DNA of 64,000 nt. Source: Dipteris shenzhenensis. Its lineage: Eukaryota > Polypodiophyta > Polypodiopsida > Gleicheniales. Position 1 is the first letter of the stretch. Each line of letters opens with the position of its first letter. The notes under the pieces were generated by a model. That model was not told where the DNA came from. It made no database searches and saw only the letters and a program-made list of their open reading frames with translations. The stretch is taken from the NCBI GenBank assembly GCA_047967505.1, contig CM106540.1; one strand, 5' to 3'. A program made the translations under genes and the position numbers. Shown one piece after another: positions 44,640-57,055 of the stretch.

Positions 44640-45660
44640 GGACACAAAAAAGGGAGAGAGTATGGATATTGCTAGTACAAATGACCAATTCAATATGGGG
44701 TTTACATGCAAGGCGGGCAGTGCAACTATATACCGTGATGGATCCACCTCAGCTCACCCATGCCTTGACAGCCTTGACAACTCACTTGTCTGTAAGGCCC
44801 TTAAGATGGTCTGTCACCTCATCCTAGTCTCTGATTTTGTCCTCTTTCCCCCCTCTTTTGTCACATCTCCCACTCACACTTTGTCTCCTCGAGTCCCATC
44901 CATCCCTCCCATGTTATACCAGACTATGATTGGTTTCTGTCCAGATCACACTTTCCCGACCATACTACATGATTACCCTCCATAGCAACCCATGGTCTCT
45001 TTTAGATATAGTGCAGTACCTCCTCATGGAGATGCAACACATGTGAGTTAGAGAGGTGGAGTAGTAGAGAGAGATAGAAACTCTCAGGCACAATTCTCTC
45101 ATGGCCTAGGTAAAGGCCATTGATTTCCCAAAGGAGGTACAAGACCTGCTAGAGATAGCCCCAGGGAGCATCCCTAAAATAGAGGTGAGGATTTCCATGA
45201 TGCAGATGGCTATTGAGGTACCTCCAAGTGGGTGGATGTTGTGAAACGTGAGCTACAAAGGCAATTTAGACACTACTTGAGTAGCAATAGAGAGCCACTA
45301 AGGATCTCAACATCAGTTCCATACACTAGCTTTGCTATTTCAGATGCCACCAACTTTGTGACCTCCACCCTAGGGGTACCCAAGGATGGAATTGAGGAGG
45401 CTTGGCATGTCAGATAGGATCTCACAAGAGAGCAGACTCTAGTGATATATTTTAGTGGCACCTGACATTGTGCAAGCATGCATCTTTCCAAGATCACCCA
45501 CAGGTTCACATGGATGAGGATCTTGCTTATCTAAGGGTAGAGGAGAGAAAGTTCTTCAATAGTAGTGGGATGTCAAGCATAGGGTGGGAAAGGGAGCAAT
45601 GGTACATGAGAGACAGCTCCTAATGGCCCTATACAAGCGCTTGTAGACACCCCTACTAGG
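44640..45660 (+). other. Coding-like but unrecognised stretch
   Basis: Two short frames: 44662-44985, and about 45229-45417 with WVDVVKRELQRQFRHYLSSNREPLRISTSVPYTSFAISDATNFVTSTLGVPKDGIEEAWHVR. The second has protein-like composition and may be a gene remnant, but no family is recognised and no splice structure is convincing. Confidence 0.3.
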
Positions 45661-48600
45661 GAGGCATGGTCAATGACTCACAATATTGAGACCCTAATGT
45701 GTACTATTTAGATCTGTAATGGAATATTATTGTTTGTATTTGTAAGGAGTCTTTGGATCTATAATGGAACCTTATGGAACATGTGTGTGAGCAGTGCTCA
45801 TAATACCTGACTTTTAGTGTAAAAATATCAATCGAAATTGAGAAATCCCGATTGGAAAAATGATATGCCTTTTTTAATAAAGGGTTCAAATGAACGCCTA
45901 AACTTTATTTTAAAGTCACACATGAAAATAGACTTTAATTAAAAGATTCTGGTATAGATAGTCTTTAAAATAAAGGGTAAGTCTAGGACATGCCTTTATT
46001 AAATTATGTATATAATATATATAGTAGTACTATGAGTATAATATATTTTATATGAACTTTAAGAGCCATGTATTAGTATAACATATTTTATATGAACTCT
46101 AAGAGCCATGGTTCAATCCTCATGTTTGTCTGAAACTAAGGTCAAGTCATAGAGTAATCATTCCTCTTTAATTTTACACCTAACCTTGCCACCTCCCTCC
46201 CTTTTGAAACTTCCTTCCGCAAGACTCATCTTTCTTTTCTCAGGGACTCAGGAATCAGACACACACACAACCTGCTGCCCTCATTATATGCTCAGAAGGT
46301 GGAAGATTGGACTCAAGAGATCCAATTCTGAAAACTAATAGCATAAGAGGCTAAGGTACTGGGGAGAACTGACTTTTGCAAGGTTGCAACTTGCAAGACT
46401 GGAAAATGGAAGCGAAGTCATGGATTATTGCTACTGCTAGGATGCCGATGGCCAGGGACGAACTTCGAAGGGGTGATTACTGCTAGGGCATTGACGGCTA
46501 AGAATGAATCGCACTCCAAACTTCAAAGTCCAGGTTGGTTGAACTTTGAGGTTTCACCTCGGTTTCACGAAAGACTCCAGAGCGTAATACGCACGGATGT
46601 TTTTATCGAAGTAAGCTTATATATTAATATAAAATCTTGATGAAAGTTTTCAAGCTCAGTTTTTTAGTTTCACAATATTGGTAGAATGTAGTACTCTTTA
46701 ATATATTTTCTTTTGAATTTTGAAGGAAAAAAATTTAATCTTGGTAAAACTTTATTTTTTTTTGCATGAAAGTTTCAAATCTTGGCAAATGTTACAAACA
46801 TTTTTTTAAACTAAAGCATACAAACTTTCGATGCCGAAATCAAAACTTAGCTTTTTAACGAAACTAACTTGAAAAAATCATCCATGGTTATACGTTTTGT
46901 TGGGTTTTGGGTTTCTTATCTTTGGGGGCTTTGGATGCATTAGGGGTGCGAGGGGAACGTATCAGAGGCCATGGAGGTGAGGTTGAGGGAGGGAGGGGTG
47001 ATTTTAGCTGAGAGCTGAGAGCTCGTGAGTCAAGGGATTGATGGGACTTAGGATCGATGGAATCCCCAATCTTACAACCAAGGTCCAGCCTAGCGATTGA
47101 GGTGTTCAGGCTTGACACTTGAGCTTTGTGGATAAGTATGTCAATTGAGGCATTAAGCTTTGTGGGTGATTAAGCTATGGCTACATCGCAATGGAGGTGG
47201 GAGGTGCTACAAGACTTCGACGGAGATTCATACTCGAAGGTGGCTCTCAAACCTTGAATTGCTATTGTGCATCAAACTAGCAATCCATGACGTCATCTCG
47301 ATCATTTCCCATGAAGTTTAGGGTTTCAGGTCTTGCTTCATCTCTCCCTTGCCCAACAAGTCATGGTGCTGCTTTCTATAGCCTTTAGGGCCACTACGTA
47401 GGCTGCAAGGCCAATCACTTTGACGATGGAAGTGAGAGTCACCCTTATTGCCATGCCCTCATTGTTGGTAGCAAAAGTGATTTGGTGAAGAAGATCACCA
47501 AGCACTCCCATTTGAATCCCTTCATAAAAATTGTGAATAGCCTTTCTCCTCCTTCTAGACATGACGATCAACAGATTGATAGTGTCAAAAGGTGATCTTG
47601 CCATGGGAGCAACCCATTGCATATTAAAGCTTATGATTCTCGTTGGTGTTGCTAGGTTTACAGTTTTGGCTGGCATACTGGATATTCTCGGTGACGTCGA
47701 GTTAATTTGCAATTTTGGCCAGCAAATTTGTAAGCTAACCTTCATGAACTTTTGGGAAACGGGGCTTGATGCTTCGTTGTCATTTTGTAATGTTGTGGGA
47801 CGCTGTCATTCCCATTCAAAAACACATGTCAATAGTTGAATGAAGAAGGCTTCGGTTTCAAAATCTAGAAGTCTTGTGATCTGCATGAGCAGTAGTTAGT
47901 TGCTTTAACCTTTTCTCTCATAAACCATAAAGCAACGAGAATCGATTTTGAAGGCAATATTATTCTGTCACTGGTGATAGGTTATGGCGAGGTTTAGAGG
48001 ATTGCATAGGTTAAATCTAGGTAATCTGTTTAATAATGTGTAAATGACGTCTGGCCTAATTCATCATATTGCGGGTTATCATAATATGTGTGTTTGAAAT
48101 TAGAGGTTACCATTATGGACTTTCACATAATATCCTTGTATAAAGAAAAATTTGGTTTCATTGATGTAGGTTCACGATGGATGACTTTTAATGGAAGGGA
48201 TGCAAAGTAGTGAATAATTTAGTAAATCCAACACTTATTTTCCCCAGATGTAGAAAGCCAGGGAACCTTTAATTTGTAGCTCTCATAGCTTCTTTTTTTC
48301 CATCTTTAAAATTTAAATACTTTGGAAAATCACAATGAACGTTGTGTGCTCTATGATTGATACACTATTAATTGATGTGTAATAGTGCAATGGAGTATCT
48401 ACTTGTGGCTTATCATGACAAGGTTTTCCTTTATAAGAGAACACCAAATTTATCTTTGATAGCACATAATCATTGGTAGGTGAATCAGGACCACAAGTGA
48501 TATAGAACTATAAATACATCAAATGTGTGTAGTTGCTCGAATTCTATAGGAAGAGATGACCAAGAGATATTTTGTGTCCTTGTTAAATAGACAGGCTCTA

Positions 48601-49406
48601 CATCATTCTCATATGAGAACATGTATGCAACCAACATCCAATGCCCAAAAATATATGAGAGTGAGAGAGAGTAGTATCATACTTTCAAGCATAAGTTACA
48701 TTATCGTACTTCTAAGCTCCAGTCAAAGAAGTTAAAAAAGTAGGGTTGCATGATTTGGAGGTGAACATCATGCACCAAACCATTTGGATAAATAATTAAA
48801 AGTGAAGGAAAGTAGAACCATGGAAGATTATAATATAATATAGCAATTGAAATGTGGGTAATATTGTTTATGAGAAGATCTAGTGGATAGCAAATATCAT
48901 CCCAGAGAGAGGCATCAAAGGGGAAGCTAAGAGTGTGACCTCATGGGCCATCCTTACATTAGAGAATTCAAGAGCATAGCCATTTTCAAGCACAATCAAC
49001 TAGGTTCCACATCTTATGTCCATCAATAGAAAGAGGTTCAAGCAAGCCTAGAACATAGCCATTTTCAAGCACTATCTCATCTCCTAGGCTCAAGCAAGCC
49101 TTCCACAGCTGCATCGTCAAGAACTGGTGGGAGGATGGGTTAATGCATGGGGCCCCACCGGTTGGAGTGAAGAAACTTTCTAGTGCTCTCGGTAGTGGAG
49201 ATGGGTGGGAGGTAGACTAGGGATACCTCCATGGTTATTTTTTAGAGTTGCCTTGTATGGATATCTAAAATCCATAGATTATATTTCTAACAGCACTTCA
49301 AATCTGTGTTATGAGGGGTGTGTTATGAGGGGTGAGCATTGAGGATCAGCCACAACTGATAGCACGCCAAGTAGCCTTTGACAGTATCAGCCCTCACCAA
49401 ATGTTC

Positions 49407-49452
<46 letters not shown>

Positions 49453-50090
49453 GGGAGACAGAGAGAGATAGAGACAAAGAGACAAAGAGAGAGAAAGAGA
49501 AATAGACAGAGAGACTAGAAACCTCTTTCATAAAATAAATTGCTACTATATCTTATAGAAACATGCTTCAAGGTTTATTTTCATTGTTTGTTTCCAGGAT
49601 GTGAACATTAATCATAACTTGCTATCAATGTTTATAAATGTTTTCTAAACCACTAATCTGAAGCAGGTGTGGCAATCCACATTGAGGTGCAATCTCCATG
49701 GATTCAAATTGTAGTCTTTGGAGTGGGGTGGAGTTGGGAAAATTGTGATAAAGCATCTTTAAAGTTCAGGTATAATAACTTGCATTTGTCTATGCCCTCA
49801 ATTATCCTAATTTTTTTGAGGGAGGGGAAAAAGAGAAAGATTTAAACTGTGAGACATACTTTCTTATAGTGCACTATTTGCATGACATGCCCAATATGGC
49901 TGAGGGTCACCTTTGTTACAACCTCATTATGGTAGCAACCTTGTGTGTCCCATATTATGGTGGTCCACTCAAATTAGAATAGCTTTAGTCCTCTACATCT
50001 TGGAATCATCATGTGTGTGTGTGTAAAGTGCAAGTAACATTGGATCAACTTCTGAATCTTGTTCTAGCCTTTAAGCATCAATTATGTAAG
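45661..50090. other. AT-rich region without recognised genes
   Basis: Contains a (GT)n(GA)n microsatellite at about 49408-49500 and a duplicated phrase tataacatattttatatgaact (near 46040 and 46078). The longest frame, 47338-47745 on the minus strand (135 codons, with SRRRRKAIHNFYEGIQMGVLGDLLHQ), has no recognised relatives. Confidence 0.4.
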
Positions 50091-50099
50091 ACTTTGCAT

Positions 50100-52822
50100 T
50101 TTACAGACCATCCTCTACCCACAAACCAGGCATAGAGTGATGATGAAGAGGAAACCCCTGACATCTACACATCAACTATTGAGGATGTGGACTATCAAGT
50201 CCCACTCATAGATGTGGGCTATAAAAGGCAAAGGATCCCTGAGGCACTAGTTGATGGAGGGTCAAGAGTGAACATCCTCTTTGAGGATCTCTTTAAAAAA
50301 TTTTGTTGCAATGAACTTGCACTAGCACCATTTCAGGTCAAAATGGCTGACCAAAGAAGGATACAACCTCTGGGAATACTACAAGGATAGGAAATCACTA
50401 TTATGGGACTCTCCTTCATAGTGATACTCATAATGGAAGAAAGAGATTGTGCATATTCCATGTTATTAGTGGGCAAACCATGGTTGACAGCTGCCAAAGT
50501 AAAACAAGACTGGGGATCGGAAAGAATTACAACCAAGAAAGGGAAAAAGAGTGGGGTTGTGGGGGTCGGTCATCTTATCGAACTCTAGCACTCTTTTGCA
50601 TATGTTACAACCCCAAGACAATTTTGTAAATACATGCCTTCCTCCACCTTTCAAAATGGCTTTAAAAGATTTATTGACAGAGTATAAGGATGTCTTTGCT
50701 TGGCATTATACTAATATGAAAGGAGTAGACCCCAAGAATGAATCCCAACTATGCCAAACAAGTTAAAGAGGAAATTGATAAGCTATTGAGATTTGGTTTT
50801 ATTTATCCTCTCACACATGTTACATGGCTTTCACCTATTATGATTGTGCCCAAAAAGAATGGAAAACTCAGAATATGTGTGGACTCAATAAAGCTCAATG
50901 CTGCCACCATTACCCATCCTTTCCCTCTACCATTTTGTGATTCTTTACTAGATGATGTAGCAGGACATGTAATATATAGTTTTCTTGATGGTTTTAGTGG
51001 GTACAACCAGATCAAAATAGCACCTGAAGATAAAGACAAGACAACATTTGTCACTTAATGGGGAGTGTTTGCTTCAAATGTGATGACATTTGGTCTTAAG
51101 AATGCTCCTCTAACATTTCAAAAATACATTCAATAGGTATTTGCTGAATATCTTACCTCTTTCATGAAAGTTTTCCTTGATGATTTTTTAGTTTTTGGGA
51201 AAAAACAGGAGCATCTACACCACTTGAGTTTATGCTTTGCCAAGTGTAGAATGGCTGGTCTAAGCTTAAAGCTAGCCAAATGTGCATTTGCTGCTATAAG
51301 TAGAGGAATTCTACTAGGGCACATCATCTCCCAAGATGGAATGGAAATTGATCCAAACAAAGTTTCAGCCATTCAACATGCTAAACCACCCAAGAATATC
51401 AAGTAGCTTCAAAATTTTATAGGGCAAATTAAATGGCACTGTAAATTTCTCATATATCTTGGTGACATTTGCTATCCTCTCACCAAAATGACATGGGAAA
51501 CAGAGCCATACAATTGGGGTGATGCTCAACAATATGATTTTAATATGCTAAATTGGTGCAGTACTTATGCTGCAAAAAACACCAAAATCATTCAAACCAA
51601 TTTTCTATGCCAATAGAATTTTGACCAAGCATGAGAGAAACTATGCAGTTACAAAAAGAGAAGCACTTGGAATGATATATGCATTGCACAAATTCAGACA
51701 TTATTTATTGGGAAACAAAGTACATTTTCATGTGGATCATCAAGCTCTCATTTATCTAGTGAACAAGCTGCAATTAATAGGAAGATTGGCTAGATGGATG
51801 CTTTTATTGCAGGAATTTGACTATAGCATTGTGCATAGACTTGGAAAACAACATGCCATTGCTAATTACTTGAGTAGGCTACTATCAAGAGAAGCTCCAA
51901 CTGGCATCCCAAATGAACTTCCTGATGCATGCATTTTTATGATAAGAATTGAAGAACCACCCAATTGGTATGATAAAATGCTATTCTTTCTCTCATGGTT
52001 TAATCCCAGAAACATTATCTAGGGATCTAAGAAAGAAATTTGTTTTACAAAGTAGACCTTTCCTAGTCATTGCTGGTGTTTTGTATAGAAGAAGAATTGA
52101 CGAGATGACCAAAAGGTGTGTCCAAGGCCATGAGCAGAAAGCTGTCCTGTGGCTACAGCCCATGGAGGACTAGCAGAGACACTTTTCTGGTGACATTACA
52201 AGTAAGAAGATTTTGCAAGCTAGTTTATGGTGGCCTATACTTCTAAAAGATGCTCATAATTGGGCCAAAGCATGTTTGCCATGTCAGAGAGATGATAGAC
52301 CACTTGACAATGATAGGATGCCTCATCAGCCAATCCTCCCCTTGGGACCTTTTCAAAAATGGGGACTAGATTTCATTGGACCCATCAAGCCTCTAGCAAA
52401 ATTATCAGGTAATCGATATATTTTGGGTGCACCAGACTTGGTGTTCCTATTGAAATAGTGTCAGACAGAGGAACACATTTCCTCAACAAAACTATCAAGA
52501 TGATGACTAAGATGCACATGATGTTGCATAAAAAATCTAGAGCCTAAATTATCCACAAGCCAATCGGCAAGTTGAGAGTTCCAATAAACTGATGAAAAAA
52601 GTCTACAGAAGAACAATTGTTGATCACCCTGAGGATTGGGATCAGCACTTGGATTCAGTGCTACGGGCACATAGAACAACACACAAGGTTGCAACAGGGT
52701 TAACACCTTTCAGATTGGTATATGGTTTTGAAGTAGTAGTACCTATGGAATTTGTGGTAGGTAGCCTGAGAGTGGCAATAGATAATAAATTATCTCCAGA
52801 AGATTCAATCAATGCCAAATAA
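50100..52822 (+). mobile_element. Ty3/gypsy pol remnant
   Basis: Pol parts in gypsy order, all decayed. Aspartic protease region: EALVDGGSRVNILFEDLF, with DGG in place of the usual D[S/T]G. Reverse transcriptase: LLRFGFIYPLTHVTWLSPIMIVPKKNGKLRICVDSIKLN, then FLDGFSGYNQIKI and a FLDD catalytic box near 51176. RNase H: NYAVTKREALGMIYALHKFRHYLLG, then HVDHQALIYL. Integrase: ASLWWPILLKDAHNWAKACLPCQR zinc-finger part, then WGLDFIGPIKPL. The integrase core is interrupted by a deletion near 52430, after which IVSDRGTHF follows directly; the C-terminal part GLTPFRLVYG lies near 52700. At least four in-frame stops and several shifts. No LTRs identified. Confidence 0.85.
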
Positions 52823-52899
52823 TGCAAGTACAAGCGGAGCTTTGCCGCTAGTCTACACACACATTCTGCTCTACGTAAGTCCATGTTGGCATAGAGACA

Positions 52900-53000
52900 A
52901 CAACATCCATACATACATGCTATTTATATGCATACATACATACATATGTTTGCATGCATTTGTGTTTGTGGATGCATACACAGAGATATGTATGAGGACA
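52900..53000. repeat. acat/catacata microsatellite-like stretch
   Basis: Repeated acatacatacat and atgcat words immediately after the gypsy remnant. Confidence 0.6.
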
Positions 53001-53039
53001 CATCCACACATACACAGACAAATGTATTACCGTTATAAT

Positions 53040-55390
53040 ACCAATGAAAGTTGAAGAATATACTTACCTCTAGTTAAGATATATAGATATAAATACTATA
53101 GATGCTACACAAATTGAAAAAGATAACTTTGATAGGCTCCATGTATACAAATTCCTTAGTAGATGCTAAGAAAATTGAGCATTACAATCAAGACAACTTT
53201 GATGGGCTACATATAAGCTATGCAAAGTGATCAATATAGACACATTGATGACATTCCAATCAATACGCAAACTATATATATACGCTCCGGTAAAAAATAA
53301 GAGTATATCCTCATGAAAAGTATACTTGAATAGGCCTATTTTTTCTCTCCTGTATAAGATATTTATATTTAGCGTTGGCAGATTGGTGACACTTAAGAAA
53401 AATATAACGTAACTTCATTGGCAAATCTATCACTAAAACTAAAAAAGAATGATAAATGATAAGTTTTCATTTGTTATTAACATACAAGCATACAAAATTT
53501 CATCCATCTCAATAGTGCTTTTTACTCTTTAAACATGTTATTTACATTGTATTTTATTGAATTGGCTTGGCATCTCATTAGATGTTGAGCATTTTATTTA
53601 ATATATTAAGATTTGTACACCCCATAAAAACCTTTCAAGCTTTTCAAAGACAACTTTCTACATGTATAATAACCTATTAATACCAAATAACTAACATCTT
53701 AACCCACATTTAAAGATAGTCATTTTTAAGACATTCAACCTGATAACCACTATTCTAGTCGCTGTGATATTCATGAGTTCAATGATATTATATATAAGTA
53801 ACTAGTGGTTGACCATTCGAAAAGGTATGTTACCCATTGAAGACCCATCGAGCAATAACATGCTTGGAAAGACCATCCAAAAATCCCTCATCAAACACAA
53901 CAAGCCATGTGACAAAGTGTGTGACATGCACATAAGATGGAATTGCTTGGTCAAAGTGAATTCTAAAACTACATCAAACATTACTAACAAAAACTAAATA
54001 TCCAAGGTTAATGATGCAAATAATGCAATCACAATGTTTCTGCAAACCATTCAATTATCAGCCAATTGCATATATAACGTGCAAAATCTGATCCTGATTA
54101 GAGATTTTGTAAGGTAAAGTTTCTACTCAAACAAAGACAAGGCTAATGCATTAACTTTTCTGTAGCTAAAAACATGCTCTCCAAAAACTAGGAGAGAACG
54201 ACATACAATCACCTTCGATAACATGTTATAAAAAACCCTTCCAAAAAGCAATAAGCCTTGGAGATATGATCCCATGACCCTTTTCTAAATAACAGTAGGG
54301 CTGCATCAAACCATATGTCTTTCCCTGTACCCATAGCTTACGTGTAACCTATCTTTTCAAGAAACAAAAGACTGATTTCCGTAAGAAATCTTGACCTTTT
54401 TCAACCATAGGCATGTTTCCTACATGAAGCTAAGTACAACATATCAACCAAAGAGCTATATGGCTAGAAAGAACATTTCATGTAGGCAGCACCCATAGGT
54501 ATACTCGACTACTTGGAGTGTACGTTAACATGTACAAACTTAAGACGTGACCAATAAGAGATGTACAAAGAAATCTAGGACAGATTTGGAGCAACAACAA
54601 TTCATGGAAATATACCGTGAGATGCTGCGATGACACATGATAGGCTCTAGATGCTGTTGAGTAATTTCTTGGGCATGACTAGGTTTTGAAACATAGTAAT
54701 TTGGAGCAGGGACAACTGGCACAGTGAGCCTACAAAAGGGCATGAAGTAGGCTAATACCTAGATCAACAATAGAAATGGACAAAACAAGAACAAAAATGA
54801 TGTAGATCTAGTTGAGCAGATCTTCTATATCTAAACAAGGTTGAACAAGTTCAACAGGCTAGTTGCCTCCATTGATCGGATGTCTAGTTGGCTAGGAAGG
54901 CAAGGCAAGCCTTACAAAAAGGGAGGGAGTGGTCAACGCAAGCCTAAAGTTGGGTTGTTCCTTTTATTGTATTGACTAACCTGCAAGACGAGGAGTCGAA
55001 CAACTTTCACTACAACAGATATAAGTAAGTCCATAACCATTCTTGTGAAATAATCATTCACCATTGTTATATAGATGATCTATACATGACAATAATGGCA
55101 CATGTCAATAGTTGAATCTTACTTGAGATCCTGGCAACAATAATGTATAGAGTTTAGAAGTGTTAAGTGTGAGGTCTTTTATAAATGACCACAAAAGTTC
55201 AGCCCCACATGTGCCCTTGAGAAAGTTAGATCATTGGAGCTACATTCATTCATGGCAATCTTATTTAGACTACCAACACTATGTAAAAGATCCCCGAAAT
55301 CAAATGCTCTTTCTTGCCCGATCATACCCCCAATCTTGTTGAAATAGATTTCTATTACATCAAATTCTGTGAGATGCAATGGACACTTTA
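53040..55390. other. AT-rich region, nothing recognised
   Basis: Short random frames only; no repeat, RNA gene or element boundary identified. Confidence 0.4.
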
Positions 55391-55399
55391 GACTTGGGT

Positions 55400-56430
55400 A
55401 GAAGTATCAAAACATCTTTATGAGTAGCACAACAAAGTGGCAAGAACGCTGAAAATCTATATATGCCTCTTTACTAATGAAGTTTCTCTTTAAGGTATAA
55501 CTTGGATGGTGATGGAACCATAACCTCCAAAGCTTAAAAAAGAAAACTACTTTGGCTACAAGCACCACACGCTGCCTCAAATCTAGATATGGAGATAAGA
55601 AAATGTCAATATAATCCCCCATAACCTGTAAATATGCCTCAGTCCCTTGCATACTCCTCTCTTTCTTTTGTAACATTTGCATACATTTTTGCACCTGTCT
55701 ACTTGAAATTCATTGAGCTACTCCCCAATTCTAGCGATCGTTCCATTGTATATCTCCATCTTGTAACATATGCTCATCAACCGAAGCTAGATATCTCTTT
55801 TGATGTGCTTGGCTATCTAGGATGTGAAATCTTATGAAGTTAGACAAGCATGAGTACAGTGATTGTTTACTGCCAATGAGCCTCATTCCATAAGTGCTTC
55901 CACATTCATGACACCAAACATGGATTAAAGTCTTATCATTGGCATAGTAATGAGCTCAAACTTATCATCTCTTGGTGATTGCCTCTCCCTCAACTTTTTG
56001 CGAACCTTCTCACATTGATCCTACCAAGTTTAAAGAGCTAGTTTTGAAACCAAAATACTCTTAAGCATGCTATTGCCATACACTTGCCCACCATCACCTT
56101 CAAGATTATGCTTCCTATGGTCACCTTCTTCACTTGCATTCACATGAGTAGCTTGAATGGCTTCATCTAAGATTCTACACACATGCTTTGAAGGCTCACT
56201 CTCATCAACCACGTGTAAGACTGTCTTTATGCCAATGCACTTGTTCTCAAGTTGCCAACACTCTTCTTGAGTTTCGTTTAGAGTGCAAAGTTCATCATCA
56301 TCATCTTCAATGATAAATTGGAAAGCATCACTAATAATTCCATCTTGCATAACCTCTTTGCGTATTGCACTATAAGTATAATCCCCCATGACTCTAACAT
56401 AACCCAACATCACAAGGCCCATGATCAATC
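55400..56430 (-). other. Two unrecognised minus-strand coding-like fragments
   Basis: Frame 56030-56428 (132 codons, acidic: IIEDDDDELCTLNETQEECWQLENK) and frame 55407-55694 (95 codons, with FFFKLWRLWFHHHPSYTLKRNFISKEAYIDFQRSCHFVVLLIK). They are on the same strand and in the same 5'-3' order, so they could be pieces of one decayed gene or transposon protein. No family assigned. Confidence 0.35.
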
Positions 56431-56887
56431 ACCTTTATGTGAGCCTTTGATGCCATAGGTAACCAACCCTATACATTCAAAAATCATCAAAAGATCATGA
56501 GTGATCATCCAACATCTTAATCAAACAAATGTGGTGGTTGGCATCAATGCAATCCAATAACTAATAGCTGATAGTAAATGCCAAGGATAAGTACATCCGC
56601 AATTATTCCAAACAAATAAATATTAAATAGGTGACATAAGGTCTAAACAAGGGTCTACCATTAATCTATATCCCTGGTTTTCTTGTTTTAAACGTTTGTT
56701 GGGTGCGGGAAGCAATAGAATGGGAGTGGAGTGCAAGGGAGAAAACAACAAGATCAACCTACCCGTGTTCTCTTCCAAATAGCCTGCCATGCAGGCACCT
56801 ACAGCTTGCTCATTTGCTACAACATCTCTGCCTTTGTTTAGGGCTCTTCTAGCACTTTGATCCCACGCCACGTTGCAAGTCCCTGAT

Positions 56888-57055
56888 AGCGAAAGTGAGA
56901 GAGGGAGAGAGAGAAGAGTGCACACGATACAGCTACCTGTACACTAAGTGTATTAACAATGAATATGAAGATATACATGTGAACCCTTAGGGTCAGGGTT
57001 ATGGTTAGGGTTTGCCCCTATGCCCTATCTGGATAGTGCAATTTACACTATCTTC
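56888..57055 (-). repeat. 3' LTR of LARD-like element, copy 2
   Basis: Starts TG after a purine tract and ends CA on the minus strand. It contains telomere-like ccctaacc words that are also present in the other copy's LTR; these are part of the LTR, not telomeric DNA. Confidence 0.68.
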
